From RHLJ01 sp965212165 (GTDB lineage: Bacteria > Bacteroidota > Rhodothermia > Balneolales > Balneolaceae), in assembly GCA_965212165.1 (NCBI GenBank), contig OZ243096.1, positions 186,001 through 250,000 on the forward strand: a stretch of 64,000 bases of DNA, given 5' to 3'. Below, piece by piece: positions 48,306 through 57,801 of the stretch (positions are counted from its first letter, which is position 1; every line of letters begins with the position of its first letter). The notes under the pieces are model-generated. The model did no database searches and had not been told where the DNA came from. It worked only from the letters and a program-made list of their open reading frames with translations. Position numbers and translations under genes: made by a program.

Positions 48306-48339
48306 CAAATATAGGGAAGTTTGGAATCCTAATGCAAAA
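48306..48339 (-). promoter_or_regulatory. Promoter of the str/S10/spc/alpha superoperon
   Basis: On the minus strand TATATTTG (48306-48313) matches the Bacteroidota -7 box TAnnTTTG exactly, and TTTG (48335-48338) lies 21 bases further upstream at the -33 position. Transcription should start near 48299, about 34 bases before the rpsL GTG. This is the best promoter match in the window. Confidence 0.7.
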
Positions 48340-48456
48340 TAAATCTTACTTAATATTCTTATAGTTTCATGAAACATCCCAAACCGTAGCCTCTATTGTA
48401 AAAAGCTTAATAAATTAAGCTAATTAAATACTAACCGATATATAACTTTATATCAA

Positions 48457-50526
48457 TTGAATATTACATCTTTATCCGGATTAAGTGCAAAAAGACTAGA
48501 AGCCCTATCTAAATCAGGGATTATATCCATAGTGGGTTTATTAAATTATTTCCCTCGAAGATATCTAGATCGTTCTAACGTTCAACAGATTTCACATTTA
48601 ATAGGCTCTGGAGAAGAGATTACAGTGACTGGAAAAGTTACCTCTATCACTGAGGTTGGTTTTGGCAGGAAAAAGAGATTAGAAGTCACTATTAAGGATA
48701 ATTCAGGTACACTAAAAGGTGTTTGGTTTAGAGGCGCTTCATATTTTAAGAAAATCTTTAAAGAGGGTGAAGTTGTTGCCTATTTTGGATCAGCAAAACG
48801 ATATGGTAAAAATATCAATATAGCCCATCCTGAGGTCGATAAGATTGCAGATGAAGGTGACCTTGAGGCTTTTTCACGAATTATGCCTATTTATCCAGGT
48901 AGTAAAGAAATAAGTCAGACACGAATTACTAGTAACCTAGTTCAATCATGGATTCGCAGTATTCTTAATGAAATTACCCTTGATGAATTTATTCCACTTC
49001 AAATACTCCGCGACTTAAATCTTCCAGAAAGACAAGATGCATACCAAATGATCCACTTTCCGGAAAACCATGTTGAGCATAAAAAAGCACTCGAGCGTTT
49101 TAAGTTTGAAGAACTATTCCTTTTCGAACTCAGTATGGAGAAAATTCATCATACAGTTGAAGAAAGAAAATCTGGGCAAATTTTCTCTGAACTTGATAAG
49201 TATACTTCTCGATTTTTTAATGAGCTTATTCCGTTCGAATTGACAGATGGTCAAAAGTCATCTCTTGCTGATATTAAAAAAGATGTTCGTTCTGGAAGGC
49301 AAATGAATCGACTTATTCAAGGTGATGTTGGGGCGGGTAAAACAATTGTAGCAATCGGAGCTATGTTAATGGCTCTAGATAATGGGTTTCAAGCAGCATT
49401 TGTTGCGCCAACCGAAATACTTGCTGAACAACACTATCGAACTTTATCTCATCACCTTAGAGATTTAGATATCACAATTAGATTATTGGTTGGCGGTCAA
49501 AAAGCAGCTCTTCGTAGAGACGTGCTTACTGATCTAGAAGGAGGAAAGTGCCAAATTATAGTTGGTACACATGCCGTTATACAAAAAGAAATAAAATTTC
49601 ATAAGCTTGGCTTAGCTGTTATTGATGAACAACATCGCTTTGGTGTAAAACAGCGAGCCGAATTATTAAATAAGGGAGATCATCCACATATTTTGGTAAT
49701 GAGCGCCACACCTATACCCCGCTCATTAGCAATGACTGTTTACGCAGACTTAGATATTTCGATTATTAAAGGACTTCCTGCCGGACGAAAACCCATACGA
49801 ACGGCAATCCGAAGTCAAAAAAAGAGAGACGATGTATTTTCTTTTGTAAGATCTGAAATTGAGAACGGCGGACAAGTTTATGTGATCTATCCTTTGATAG
49901 AAGAATCAGAAGCCCTCGATTTAAAAGATGCCACTGCAGGATTTGAAAAAATTCAGGCTCGTTTTCCTGAATTCAAAGTTGGGCTTCTTCATGGCAGATT
50001 GAAATCAGAAGAAAAAGATGCCGTAATGAAAGCCTTCATCAAGAATGAGCTTCAAATTCTAGTTTCAACTACAGTTATTGAAGTAGGTGTAGATGTACCC
50101 AATGCTTCAATAATGATTATTGAGCATGCAGAACGATTTGGGCTTTCACAACTCCATCAACTACGTGGAAGAATTGGCCGTGGTGACCGACAAAGTTATT
50201 GTATTTTGATGCCTGATGTGAAAGTGAGTAAAGCAGGGGCATTCCGCCTAAAAACAATGGAAGAAACAAACGATGGATTCAAGATTGCCGAAGCTGATTT
50301 AAAATTAAGAGGTCCAGGTGATTTCTTAGGTACCAAACAAAGTGGATTACCCGATTTTAAAGTAGCTGATATCGTTGAAGATCAATTCATTTTAGCGCAA
50401 GCCAAAGAAAAAGCGAAAGAAGTAATTGACAAAGATGCTGAGTTAACTCAACCAGATCATCAATCTCTAAAAAAGGTTTTTGAACCTTACTTTAAAGAGA
50501 AAGCAGCCTTTTATGGGATGGGATGA
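48457..50526 (+). CDS. recG: ATP-dependent DNA helicase RecG
   Basis: RecG remodels stalled forks and Holliday junctions. 689 residues: an N-terminal wedge with OB fold (EEITVTGKVTSITEVGFGRKKRLEVTI), Walker A GDVGAGKT, DEQHRFG (motif II), SATPIPRSLAMT (motif III), and QLRGRIGRGDRQSYC (motif VI), with the C-terminal TKQSGLPDFKVADI typical of RecG. Start is TTG; no ATG exists in frame before the conserved region. Divergent from rpsL. Confidence 0.97.
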   Translation: MNITSLSGLSAKRLEALSKSGIISIVGLLNYFPRRYLDRSNVQQISHLIGSGEEITVTGKVTSITEVGFGRKKRLEVTIKDNSGTLKGVWFRGASYFKKIFKEGEVVAYFGSAKRYGKNINIAHPEVDKIADEGDLEAFSRIMPIYPGSKEISQTRITSNLVQSWIRSILNEITLDEFIPLQILRDLNLPERQDAYQMIHFPENHVEHKKALERFKFEELFLFELSMEKIHHTVEERKSGQIFSELDKYTSRFFNELIPFELTDGQKSSLADIKKDVRSGRQMNRLIQGDVGAGKTIVAIGAMLMALDNGFQAAFVAPTEILAEQHYRTLSHHLRDLDITIRLLVGGQKAALRRDVLTDLEGGKCQIIVGTHAVIQKEIKFHKLGLAVIDEQHRFGVKQRAELLNKGDHPHILVMSATPIPRSLAMTVYADLDISIIKGLPAGRKPIRTAIRSQKKRDDVFSFVRSEIENGGQVYVIYPLIEESEALDLKDATAGFEKIQARFPEFKVGLLHGRLKSEEKDAVMKAFIKNELQILVSTTVIEVGVDVPNASIMIIEHAERFGLSQLHQLRGRIGRGDRQSYCILMPDVKVSKAGAFRLKTMEETNDGFKIAEADLKLRGPGDFLGTKQSGLPDFKVADIVEDQFILAQAKEKAKEVIDKDAELTQPDHQSLKKVFEPYFKEKAAFYGMG

Positions 50527-50709
50527 ATCTCCCAAATTCTAACAAGTAAAAATTCGGAAATATGATTGGGAAGCATCAAAAAATGGAAGTCGTTTTTTAA
50601 GAACTTTTTAAGCTAGAATTCTAATCCTCCTTTTTTGAAAACTATTCCATTTTATTTCTATACTTTTCATTAACGACCTTCACCTTCTATAAATTGAAAA
50701 GTGTATTTC

Positions 50710-53568
50710 ATGTTCATCAAATCAATTTCAGTTTGCCTTCTTTTATTATTGAGTCATAGCTTTGTAGTAGCTCAAAATTTTGGGGGTCATCCACCTACAG
50801 TAAAGTGGCTTCAAATCAATACAGAAAATGTTCGTGTAATTTTCCCTGAAGGTCGTAGCAAAGAAGCTACTCGAGTTGCAAGCCTCATTAATTATATTAA
50901 TGCAAATAAATTACAAAGTGTTGGTAATAGGACTGAAAAAATTGATTTAGTACTTCAGACTAACCAAGTTCAAAGTAATGGGTACGTCGGCCTTTTACCT
51001 TTCCGAAGTGAATTCTATTCTACACCTAATCAGAATCAGCATCGTTTAAGCACCGTAGATTGGTTAGATATTCTATCAATTCATGAGTATCGTCATGCAC
51101 TTCAATATTCGAATGCAAAAAGAGGTGCAACAAAAGTCCTTTATTTCCTTTCAGGGGAAACTGGTTGGGCAACAGGTATAAACTTAGGTATTCCAAACTG
51201 GTATTTTGAGGGAGATGCTGTAGTTTCAGAAACAGTACTTAGTGCATCTGGTCGTGGAAGAACTCCAGCTTTCTTTAAAGAGCAACGTGCTCTTTTACTA
51301 AGTGATAAAATGTATTCCTATATGAAAGCAAGAAATGGTTCATATAAAGATTTAATGCCTAATCATTATCCACTTGGTTATGCAATAATGAATTATGGTC
51401 GTAATAATTTTGGTCAAAATGTCTGGAAAGATGTTCTTGCTGATGCTGGTGCATATCGAACTATTATTTATCCATTTTCTGGAGCAATGAAGAAGCATAC
51501 TGGAATGAGAGCTCCTGAAATGTATAGAAGATCTTATTCAGAATTACAGGAACAATGGGCTGATGAAGTAGAAAGCATAACGCTTACTGAACATTCTCAT
51601 ATTCTCCCGAATAATACAAGAACTGTTACCAATGATATCTTTGCAAACTATCTGAATAATGGAAGTATTGTTTATATCTCATCTAGCTATAAGAAAACAC
51701 CAGCTATTTTCCTTCTCCAAAATGGAAATAAGAAAAGGTTAACAGCGGTTGGCTCAAGTGTTGAGAATTTCTTGTCCGAAAATAATGGGAAACTAGCTTG
51801 GACAGAAGTCGAATATGATCCTAGATGGTCTAATCTAACCTATAATAAAATTGTGACTTACGACATTGAGGCAAGTGAAAAAAAAGTAGTTTTAAATAAT
51901 TCAAAGTTCTTTTCACCACAGTTTTCATATGATGGGAACTATTTAGTAGCCACTCATTATGATAATGAGTTAAGTTCAAAGATTAAGATTCTTAATGCTT
52001 CAAATGGAGAAATAATTAAAGTATTGGAGAATAATGAAGATCTTTTTATTTCATACCCTTCCTGGACAATTGATGATAAAGCGATCGTATTTATTGGAAA
52101 GAAAAATAGTCAGGTTTCAATTCTTAAATATGATCTAGAAACTAATCAAACTATTAACCTTACAGAATGGACTCCAAATGCAATTGGTAGAATTTCAGTT
52201 GGAGTAAGTCAGGTTGTCTTTTCAGCTTCCTTTACTGGAATTGATAACATCTTTTCAGTTGATCTAATCGGTAACAAAAAAATTAGTCAACTTTCATCAG
52301 TAAAAGTTGGGGCTTACCAGCCTGATATTTCAGTAAATGGGAAATCAGTCATAATGAGTGAGTTCACTAACATGGGCTATACACTTTCAGAACTTGATCT
52401 TTCGAATGCATTAGATAGCTTGGTGCAAGTGGCTAATCCAGTTTCAATGCAAACATTCAATATTTCTTTATCTAAAGATGAGGGAAATATTCTTGAAAAT
52501 ATCCCTCAACAAGACTACGAAGAAGAAAGTTATAAGGGATTTATAAACGGTACAAAGTTACATAGTTGGGGTCTTGTAACAGAGCAAAACTCCACTGGAT
52601 TGCAATTTGGTTTCAAAAATATCCTAAATGATTTCAACGCAACAATAGCTGGAAAGTATAACCGTAATGAAGAGGCTTATAGACTTACTGGAGAACTTCA
52701 ATATGCAAAATATTTTACTGTATTTAATTTAGGAATTCAGGCAGCAGACAGAAGAACAACCTTAATAACAGATATTTCTGATACCCTTTATATTTTTACA
52801 AAAGACTTTTCTCAACTTAGCCTAAGCGCTGGACTTTCAATCCCACTTTTATGGCAAAGAGGAAACTACACAACAGGATTTAATTTCAGTTCCGACTTAG
52901 TTACGTTTTTTGTTAGTGATCCTAAATTACCTAGCCAACTTGCAGACGGTACAAGCACTAGTCCTGTTTTTGAAAACTTCACTCTGAATTCTTTAGAAAC
53001 GGGTTTTACTTTCTATAACCTCGAGAGGAGAGCTGTGCAAAATCTACAAAGTCGCTTTGGTCAATATATTTTTGCAAGGCATTCTACTTCGGTAAATGAT
53101 ATATCAGGAGAACGATTTAACATTCAAGCTGGAGTTTATCTTCCAGGATTTTTCCCAAATCACGGGTTCTTATTTGAAGTGGAATACCAAAAAGAATTAC
53201 TAGAAAATAGTTACCAATTTCTAGATTACTTCAATTACGCTCGTGGTTACGGCTATCCAGCCAATGACACGGCTCAGCGGTTTTCAGTTAATTACCAACT
53301 ACCTCTTATATATCCTGATTGGGGCTTCTTCAACATGGCTTATTTTAAAAGAGTAAAAGTAAATCTGTTTTATGATGTTGCTGAAGCAAAAATTAATCTT
53401 ATAGATGACCCTATAAATCAAAGTTCATACGGGTTGGAGCTAATCTCTGAGAATATCTTGGGAAATATACTTCCTGTTAATTTCATTGGGCGATACAGCT
53501 TATTACCTGATGCTTTACCGGGCAGAGATTCTTATAATTTTGAGTTTTTTTTCCAGGCTTCTTTCTAA
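50710..53568 (+). CDS. Secreted HExxH-containing protein with beta-propeller and probable C-terminal outer-membrane barrel
   Basis: A 952-residue protein starting at ATG (a GTG three codons upstream is also in frame) with a signal peptide ending SFVVAQ. Residues 20-290 contain H125-E-Y-R-H129 and a glutamate at 167 (NWYFEGDAVV), the layout of a gluzincin zinc site. Residues 300-570 have TolB/WD-like repeats (FSYDGNYLVATHYD, YPSWTIDDKAIVFIG, QPDISVNGKSVIMSE). From about 590 onward alternating strands ending in a terminal Phe (FEFFFQASF) suggest an outer-membrane barrel. I do not know a named family with this whole arrangement; function unknown, perhaps a surface protease. Confidence 0.75.
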   Translation: MFIKSISVCLLLLLSHSFVVAQNFGGHPPTVKWLQINTENVRVIFPEGRSKEATRVASLINYINANKLQSVGNRTEKIDLVLQTNQVQSNGYVGLLPFRSEFYSTPNQNQHRLSTVDWLDILSIHEYRHALQYSNAKRGATKVLYFLSGETGWATGINLGIPNWYFEGDAVVSETVLSASGRGRTPAFFKEQRALLLSDKMYSYMKARNGSYKDLMPNHYPLGYAIMNYGRNNFGQNVWKDVLADAGAYRTIIYPFSGAMKKHTGMRAPEMYRRSYSELQEQWADEVESITLTEHSHILPNNTRTVTNDIFANYLNNGSIVYISSSYKKTPAIFLLQNGNKKRLTAVGSSVENFLSENNGKLAWTEVEYDPRWSNLTYNKIVTYDIEASEKKVVLNNSKFFSPQFSYDGNYLVATHYDNELSSKIKILNASNGEIIKVLENNEDLFISYPSWTIDDKAIVFIGKKNSQVSILKYDLETNQTINLTEWTPNAIGRISVGVSQVVFSASFTGIDNIFSVDLIGNKKISQLSSVKVGAYQPDISVNGKSVIMSEFTNMGYTLSELDLSNALDSLVQVANPVSMQTFNISLSKDEGNILENIPQQDYEEESYKGFINGTKLHSWGLVTEQNSTGLQFGFKNILNDFNATIAGKYNRNEEAYRLTGELQYAKYFTVFNLGIQAADRRTTLITDISDTLYIFTKDFSQLSLSAGLSIPLLWQRGNYTTGFNFSSDLVTFFVSDPKLPSQLADGTSTSPVFENFTLNSLETGFTFYNLERRAVQNLQSRFGQYIFARHSTSVNDISGERFNIQAGVYLPGFFPNHGFLFEVEYQKELLENSYQFLDYFNYARGYGYPANDTAQRFSVNYQLPLIYPDWGFFNMAYFKRVKVNLFYDVAEAKINLIDDPINQSSYGLELISENILGNILPVNFIGRYSLLPDALPGRDSYNFEFFFQASF

Positions 53569-53630
53569 TTTAAACCTTGATTCTTTGAATCATTCAATCT
53601 AAATACACACGTGTTTACATGATAAAATAA

Positions 53631-53665
53631 AAGCCCTGACATCACTAGATATCAGGGCTTATTTG
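53631..53665. terminator. Bidirectional terminator between the barrel protein gene and typA
   Basis: AAGCCCTGA (53631-53639) and TCAGGGCTT (53652-53660) form a 9-bp stem that extends further with a G-T pair on the minus strand. Minus-strand reading is followed by TTTTATTTTAT, plus-strand reading by ATTTG. It serves the two convergent genes. Confidence 0.88.
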
Positions 53666-53681
53666 TAGAAATTGGATACGA

Positions 53682-55502
53682 CTAAACGGTCGCTTTCTTC
53701 TTCTCTTCGCGCTTACGTTCATTATGATCTAAGAATTTCTTGCGAATTCTTAAACTTTGAGGAGTTACCTCTAATAATTCATCATTTGCTATAAATTCGA
53801 TGCACTCTTCCAAACTCATCTTTTTAGCTTGAGAGATTTTGATTGCATCTGCTGTAATAGAAGCACGGTGATTAGTAAGTGCTTTCTTTTTCGCAACATT
53901 AACAACCATATCATCGCTACGATTGTTATTACCAACTACCATTCCCATATATACAGGATCACCTGGCTCAACAAAAAAGGTTCCCCGATCTTGAACACCT
54001 TCTAAAGCATATCCTGTTACATCGCCTTTCTCAAGAGAAATTAAAGCGCCTCGTGTTCTACCTGGGATCTCACCAGCATATGGCTCGTAACCATCAAACT
54101 GTTGATGCATAATTCCGGTTCCACGTGTTTCAGTAAGCATCTCTCCTCTGAAACCAATTAAACCACGAGAAGGTACTCTAAACTCAATTCTGTTATTCTC
54201 TCCTTCTTGACTCATACCCTGCATAATACCCTTTCTCTTCTGCAGATTATCAATCACTTTATTAGAGTAATCGGTGAGAACATCAACAACAACTTCTTCA
54301 AAAGGTTCGTGTACATCGCCATCAACCTCTTGAAATAACACTTCTGGACGTGATACAGAAAACTCAAATCCTTCACGACGCATAGTTTCAATCAAAATTG
54401 CCATCTGAAGCTCCCCACGACCAGACACTTTAAATACATCTGGACTCTTAGTTGCCTCAACTCTCATAGCAACATTCGTACGTACTTCTCTTTCCAAACG
54501 ATCTTTAATCTGATTTGAAGTAACAAACTTTCCTTCTAATCCAGCAAATGGCGAGTTATTAACTCTGAAATACATTGCAATTGTCGGCTTATCTAAATCA
54601 ACATATTCAAGAGGTGTTGGGTCTGAAGCTACAGTTAAAGTATCGCCAATATTAACTGAGTCGTAGCCTGCCATAGCAACTATATCTCCAGCATAAGCTA
54701 CTTCTACCGGTTCACGCTGAAGGCCATTAAACGTAAACAACTTAGTAGCACGCCCTTTCATTTTTAAGTCGCCTTTACCACTAACTAGAGCTACTTCTTG
54801 ATTAATTTTGATAGTTCCTTGCTCGATTCTTCCAACTGCAATACGACCCACATAATCGTTCCAGTCGATACTACTAACTAGCATTTTAAAATCTTCGTCA
54901 ACCGGCTGTGATGGCGCTGGAACATGCTCAACAATTTTATCCATTAGTGGAGATAAGTCTACATTTTCTCCTTCTAAATCTACTTTAGCATATCCATCAC
55001 GAGCTGCTGCATACAACACAGGAAAATCAAGTTGTTCATTCGTAGCGTCTAACATTACAAATAGATCAAACACTTCATCAAGAACTGCGTCTGGGCGAGC
55101 GTCTCCCCTGTCAATTTTGTTGATCAACACAATAGGCTTATACCCTAAACTAAGAGACTTACGAAGAACAAACTTAGTTTGTGGTAGAGGGCCTTCTGCA
55201 GCATCAACCAAAAGTATTACTCCGTTCACCATCTTAAGTATACGCTCTACTTCACCACCGAAATCAGCGTGACCAGGAGTATCTACAATATTGATTTTAG
55301 TTCCTTTCCACTGAACTGCAGTGTTTTTTGAACTAATTGTAATTCCGCGTTCTTTTTCAAGATCGCCAGAATCCATTACTCTTTCTTCAACTTCTTGGTT
55401 CTCTCTAAAAGTCCCACTTTGTTTTAGGATTTGATCCACTAATGTGGTTTTACCATGATCTACGTGGGCGATGATGGCTATATTTCTTAATTCTTGTGAC
55501 AT
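53682..55502 (-). CDS. typA: Ribosome-associated GTPase TypA/BipA
   Basis: TypA helps 50S assembly and growth under stress. 606 residues from MSQELRNIAIIAHVDHGKTT; motifs RGITISSKNTAV, DTPGHADFGGEVERIL and NKID, then EF-G-like domains II, III and V and the TypA-specific C-terminal domain (KALTNHRASITADAIKISQ, ECIEFIANDELLEVTPQSLRIRK). The frame is open 18 codons upstream, but the ATG at 55502 matches the family start. Divergent from rsgA. Confidence 0.97.
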   Translation of the reverse strand: MSQELRNIAIIAHVDHGKTTLVDQILKQSGTFRENQEVEERVMDSGDLEKERGITISSKNTAVQWKGTKINIVDTPGHADFGGEVERILKMVNGVILLVDAAEGPLPQTKFVLRKSLSLGYKPIVLINKIDRGDARPDAVLDEVFDLFVMLDATNEQLDFPVLYAAARDGYAKVDLEGENVDLSPLMDKIVEHVPAPSQPVDEDFKMLVSSIDWNDYVGRIAVGRIEQGTIKINQEVALVSGKGDLKMKGRATKLFTFNGLQREPVEVAYAGDIVAMAGYDSVNIGDTLTVASDPTPLEYVDLDKPTIAMYFRVNNSPFAGLEGKFVTSNQIKDRLEREVRTNVAMRVEATKSPDVFKVSGRGELQMAILIETMRREGFEFSVSRPEVLFQEVDGDVHEPFEEVVVDVLTDYSNKVIDNLQKRKGIMQGMSQEGENNRIEFRVPSRGLIGFRGEMLTETRGTGIMHQQFDGYEPYAGEIPGRTRGALISLEKGDVTGYALEGVQDRGTFFVEPGDPVYMGMVVGNNNRSDDMVVNVAKKKALTNHRASITADAIKISQAKKMSLEECIEFIANDELLEVTPQSLRIRKKFLDHNERKREEKKKATV

Positions 55503-55654
55503 TATGTTTTGTGAATGAAAAATTCGAAGCCTTGAATATACAGCTATTTCAAACAATAAATGATTATGAAATACTTAAATGTTCGAGTCATCATTTTTTG
55601 AATAATCCGATTTGTTTTGCTTTTATTATCTTAGATAAAATTAAGAATGCAAGA

Positions 55655-56722
55655 ATGGATTTAAAGGACTTAGGACTACACAATATTGCTAGGAATATAT
55701 TAGAGAATACGAGTCTTACAGGATTTGAACTTGGAAGAGTAATAGTTGAGCATAAAGAAAGGTATGTAGTCCAAACTACTGATGGAATTTATAATGCAGA
55801 GATAACAGGAAACCTACGATTTTCGGCAGAATCTCGTGCTGATTTTCCAACCGTAGGGGACTGGGTAAAACTTTCAGTTTATGATGATGAAACTGCTATT
55901 ATCGTTCAGGTTTTACCAAGATATTCGTCTCTTGAAAGACAGGCTGTAGGTAAATTTGGAGAGAAACAACTTATTGCAGCCAATGTTGATGTCGCCTTTA
56001 TTATGCAAGCTGTTGGACATGATTTTAATCTTAATCGGTTAGAACGATACTTTATTATTTGTAATGCTAGCTCTGTAAAACCAATCGTTATACTGAGTAA
56101 AATTGATCTTATTTCAGATACTGAGCTTAGTCAGCTTATTCAAAGAATAGATCAACGTATCCCATCTACCACAATTATAGCTATCAGTAATGAAACCTTA
56201 TCTGGCTATGATATATTGAAGAGTTTTATTGAACCTGGAAATACCTACTGTATATTAGGTTCTTCTGGTGTGGGTAAATCGTCTCTTACAAATAATTTAC
56301 TTTTCATTGAAAAAATGGAAATTAAAGAGGTAAGTGAAAGTAATAATAAAGGGAAGCATACTACTAGCCATAGAGAACTACTTGTTTTACCTGAGGGAGG
56401 AGTAATTATTGATACACCAGGTATGCGCGAACTTGGCATTGCAAACGAATCAAGCGGTGTAGAAGAAACTTTTGAACAAATATATTCTCTTTCACAAAAT
56501 TGTAGATTTAGTGACTGCTCACATACCGAAGAAGTAGGTTGTGCTGTTCTTGAAGCATTGGATACCAATGAACTTGATCGAGAGTCTTTCAATAACTTTC
56601 ATAAGTTAAAAAGAGAGCAAGAACATTTCTCCAGTTCTATCCGTGAAAAGCGAGCTAAAGACAAGAAATTGGGAAAGCTTTACAAAAGCATTATTCAAGA
56701 GAAGCAGAAACGTAAGAAATAG
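55655..56722 (+). CDS. rsgA: Small-subunit-maturation GTPase RsgA
   Basis: RsgA (YjeQ) checks late 30S maturation. The 355-residue protein has the circularly permuted GTPase order: SKID (G4) before GSSGVGKSSL (G1), SNNKGKHTTSHRELL (G2) and DTPGMRELG (G3). An N-terminal OB fold and a C-terminal zinc site (CRFSDCSHTEEVGC) are present. I start at ATG 55655 (MDLKDLGLHN); a longer frame reaches back into typA but looks non-coding. Confidence 0.95.
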   Translation: MDLKDLGLHNIARNILENTSLTGFELGRVIVEHKERYVVQTTDGIYNAEITGNLRFSAESRADFPTVGDWVKLSVYDDETAIIVQVLPRYSSLERQAVGKFGEKQLIAANVDVAFIMQAVGHDFNLNRLERYFIICNASSVKPIVILSKIDLISDTELSQLIQRIDQRIPSTTIIAISNETLSGYDILKSFIEPGNTYCILGSSGVGKSSLTNNLLFIEKMEIKEVSESNNKGKHTTSHRELLVLPEGGVIIDTPGMRELGIANESSGVEETFEQIYSLSQNCRFSDCSHTEEVGCAVLEALDTNELDRESFNNFHKLKREQEHFSSSIREKRAKDKKLGKLYKSIIQEKQKRKK

Positions 56723-56880
56723 CTTGAAATTTGCTTTGTATATTCTGTTTCAAATCGATTATAAACATGAAACTAATAATTGTATAGAATATGCTACTTT
56801 CAATAAATATAACCTGTTTACTCAATTGATTTTTTTAATTTAATTTCTTTTTTTCGTTGTTATTCAACCAATTGCAGAAA

Positions 56881-57279
56881 ATGTTTAAAAATAAAATAAT
56901 CTTATTAATAGCCTTTTCTTTTCTTTTTATATCTAGTTCATGTGAAGATCCAAATGATAATATCGATGTACCATGGTGGGTAACTGGTTCTGAATATACT
57001 TTTACACCAACAAGTGGTGGATCTGTTGAATGGTTTTCATACAGAGTTACAAATCAAGGTGCAATTGCATGTAATAGCACTGGTGAAACATGGGAAACTT
57101 TCAACGGATATACTGGATCAAACAGTCTTTCCGAAGTTACAGTTACACTTAATTATCCTGATAATGCTTGGGAAAAATTTGTTATAAAAAGTAACAGCAC
57201 TTACGAATACACCGGAAAGACTTCAACTGGTTTCCAACAATCTCATACAGGAAGATGGAAAGAAGGTAGTCCTTGTTAA
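56881..57279 (+). CDS. Small lipoprotein of unknown function
   Basis: From ATG at 56881 the 132-residue protein has a lipoprotein signal: basic MFKNK, a hydrophobic stretch and a cysteine at residue 21 (LFISSSC) as the likely lipidation site. The mature part is Ser/Thr/Gly-rich with several Trp (DVPWWVTGSEYTF, GETWETFNGYTG, NAWEKFVI, HTGRWKEGSPC) and looks all-beta. A further Cys in the middle and one at the end may pair. An in-frame TTG eight codons upstream is less likely. I do not recognise the family. Confidence 0.75.
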   Translation: MFKNKIILLIAFSFLFISSSCEDPNDNIDVPWWVTGSEYTFTPTSGGSVEWFSYRVTNQGAIACNSTGETWETFNGYTGSNSLSEVTVTLNYPDNAWEKFVIKSNSTYEYTGKTSTGFQQSHTGRWKEGSPC

Positions 57280-57358
57280 GTTTATTTTACTTCATAATCT
57301 TATTAACTAAGCTCAATCTTAATTTATATTAATGAACTGCTAAATTGTATCTTCTGAT

Positions 57359-57781
57359 ATGATTAGTATTCAAAAAGAGATTAGCTTATCACCAAAACCT
57401 CGTGGTTTTCATATCATAACTAGAGAAATAGAAAATGAAGTCCCTGAGTTGAGAAACATTAAAATAGGAATCGCACAAATTCACATCAAACATACTAGTG
57501 CTAGTTTGACTATTAATGAAAATGCAGATCCAACAGTTAGAGAAGATTTTGAGACTTATTTCAATAGATCAGTCCCAGAAGATATGAGTTTGTATAAACA
57601 TGTTTATGAAGGTGCAGATGACATGACTTCTCATATCAAAAGTTCGGTTCTTGGATCTTCCGTTTCAATCCCAATCACTGATGGTAAATTTAATCTTGGG
57701 ACATGGCAAGGAGTCTATTTATGTGAGCATCGTAATCATGGGGGCGCTAGAAAACTGGTGATTACTTTAATTGGTAACTAG
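57359..57781 (+). CDS. YjbQ/UPF0047 family protein
   Basis: A 140-residue single-domain protein with the UPF0047 signature: IHIKHTSASLTINENADPTVREDFE and LGTWQGVYLCEHRNHGG, the conserved His, Asp and Glu of which bind a metal. Some databases name the family secondary thiamine-phosphate synthase because of weak activity of YjbQ; its real role is uncertain. Stands alone on the plus strand between the lipoprotein and the convergent YihY gene. Confidence 0.92.
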   Translation: MISIQKEISLSPKPRGFHIITREIENEVPELRNIKIGIAQIHIKHTSASLTINENADPTVREDFETYFNRSVPEDMSLYKHVYEGADDMTSHIKSSVLGSSVSIPITDGKFNLGTWQGVYLCEHRNHGGARKLVITLIGN

Positions 57782-57801
57782 CTAATTCTTCAAGATTCAA
57801 C

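Noticed and set aside
55496..55654. 53-codon N-terminal extension of rsgA reaching into typA
   Set aside because: Family N-terminus starts at the ATG at 55655; the extension is A+T-rich and looks non-coding.
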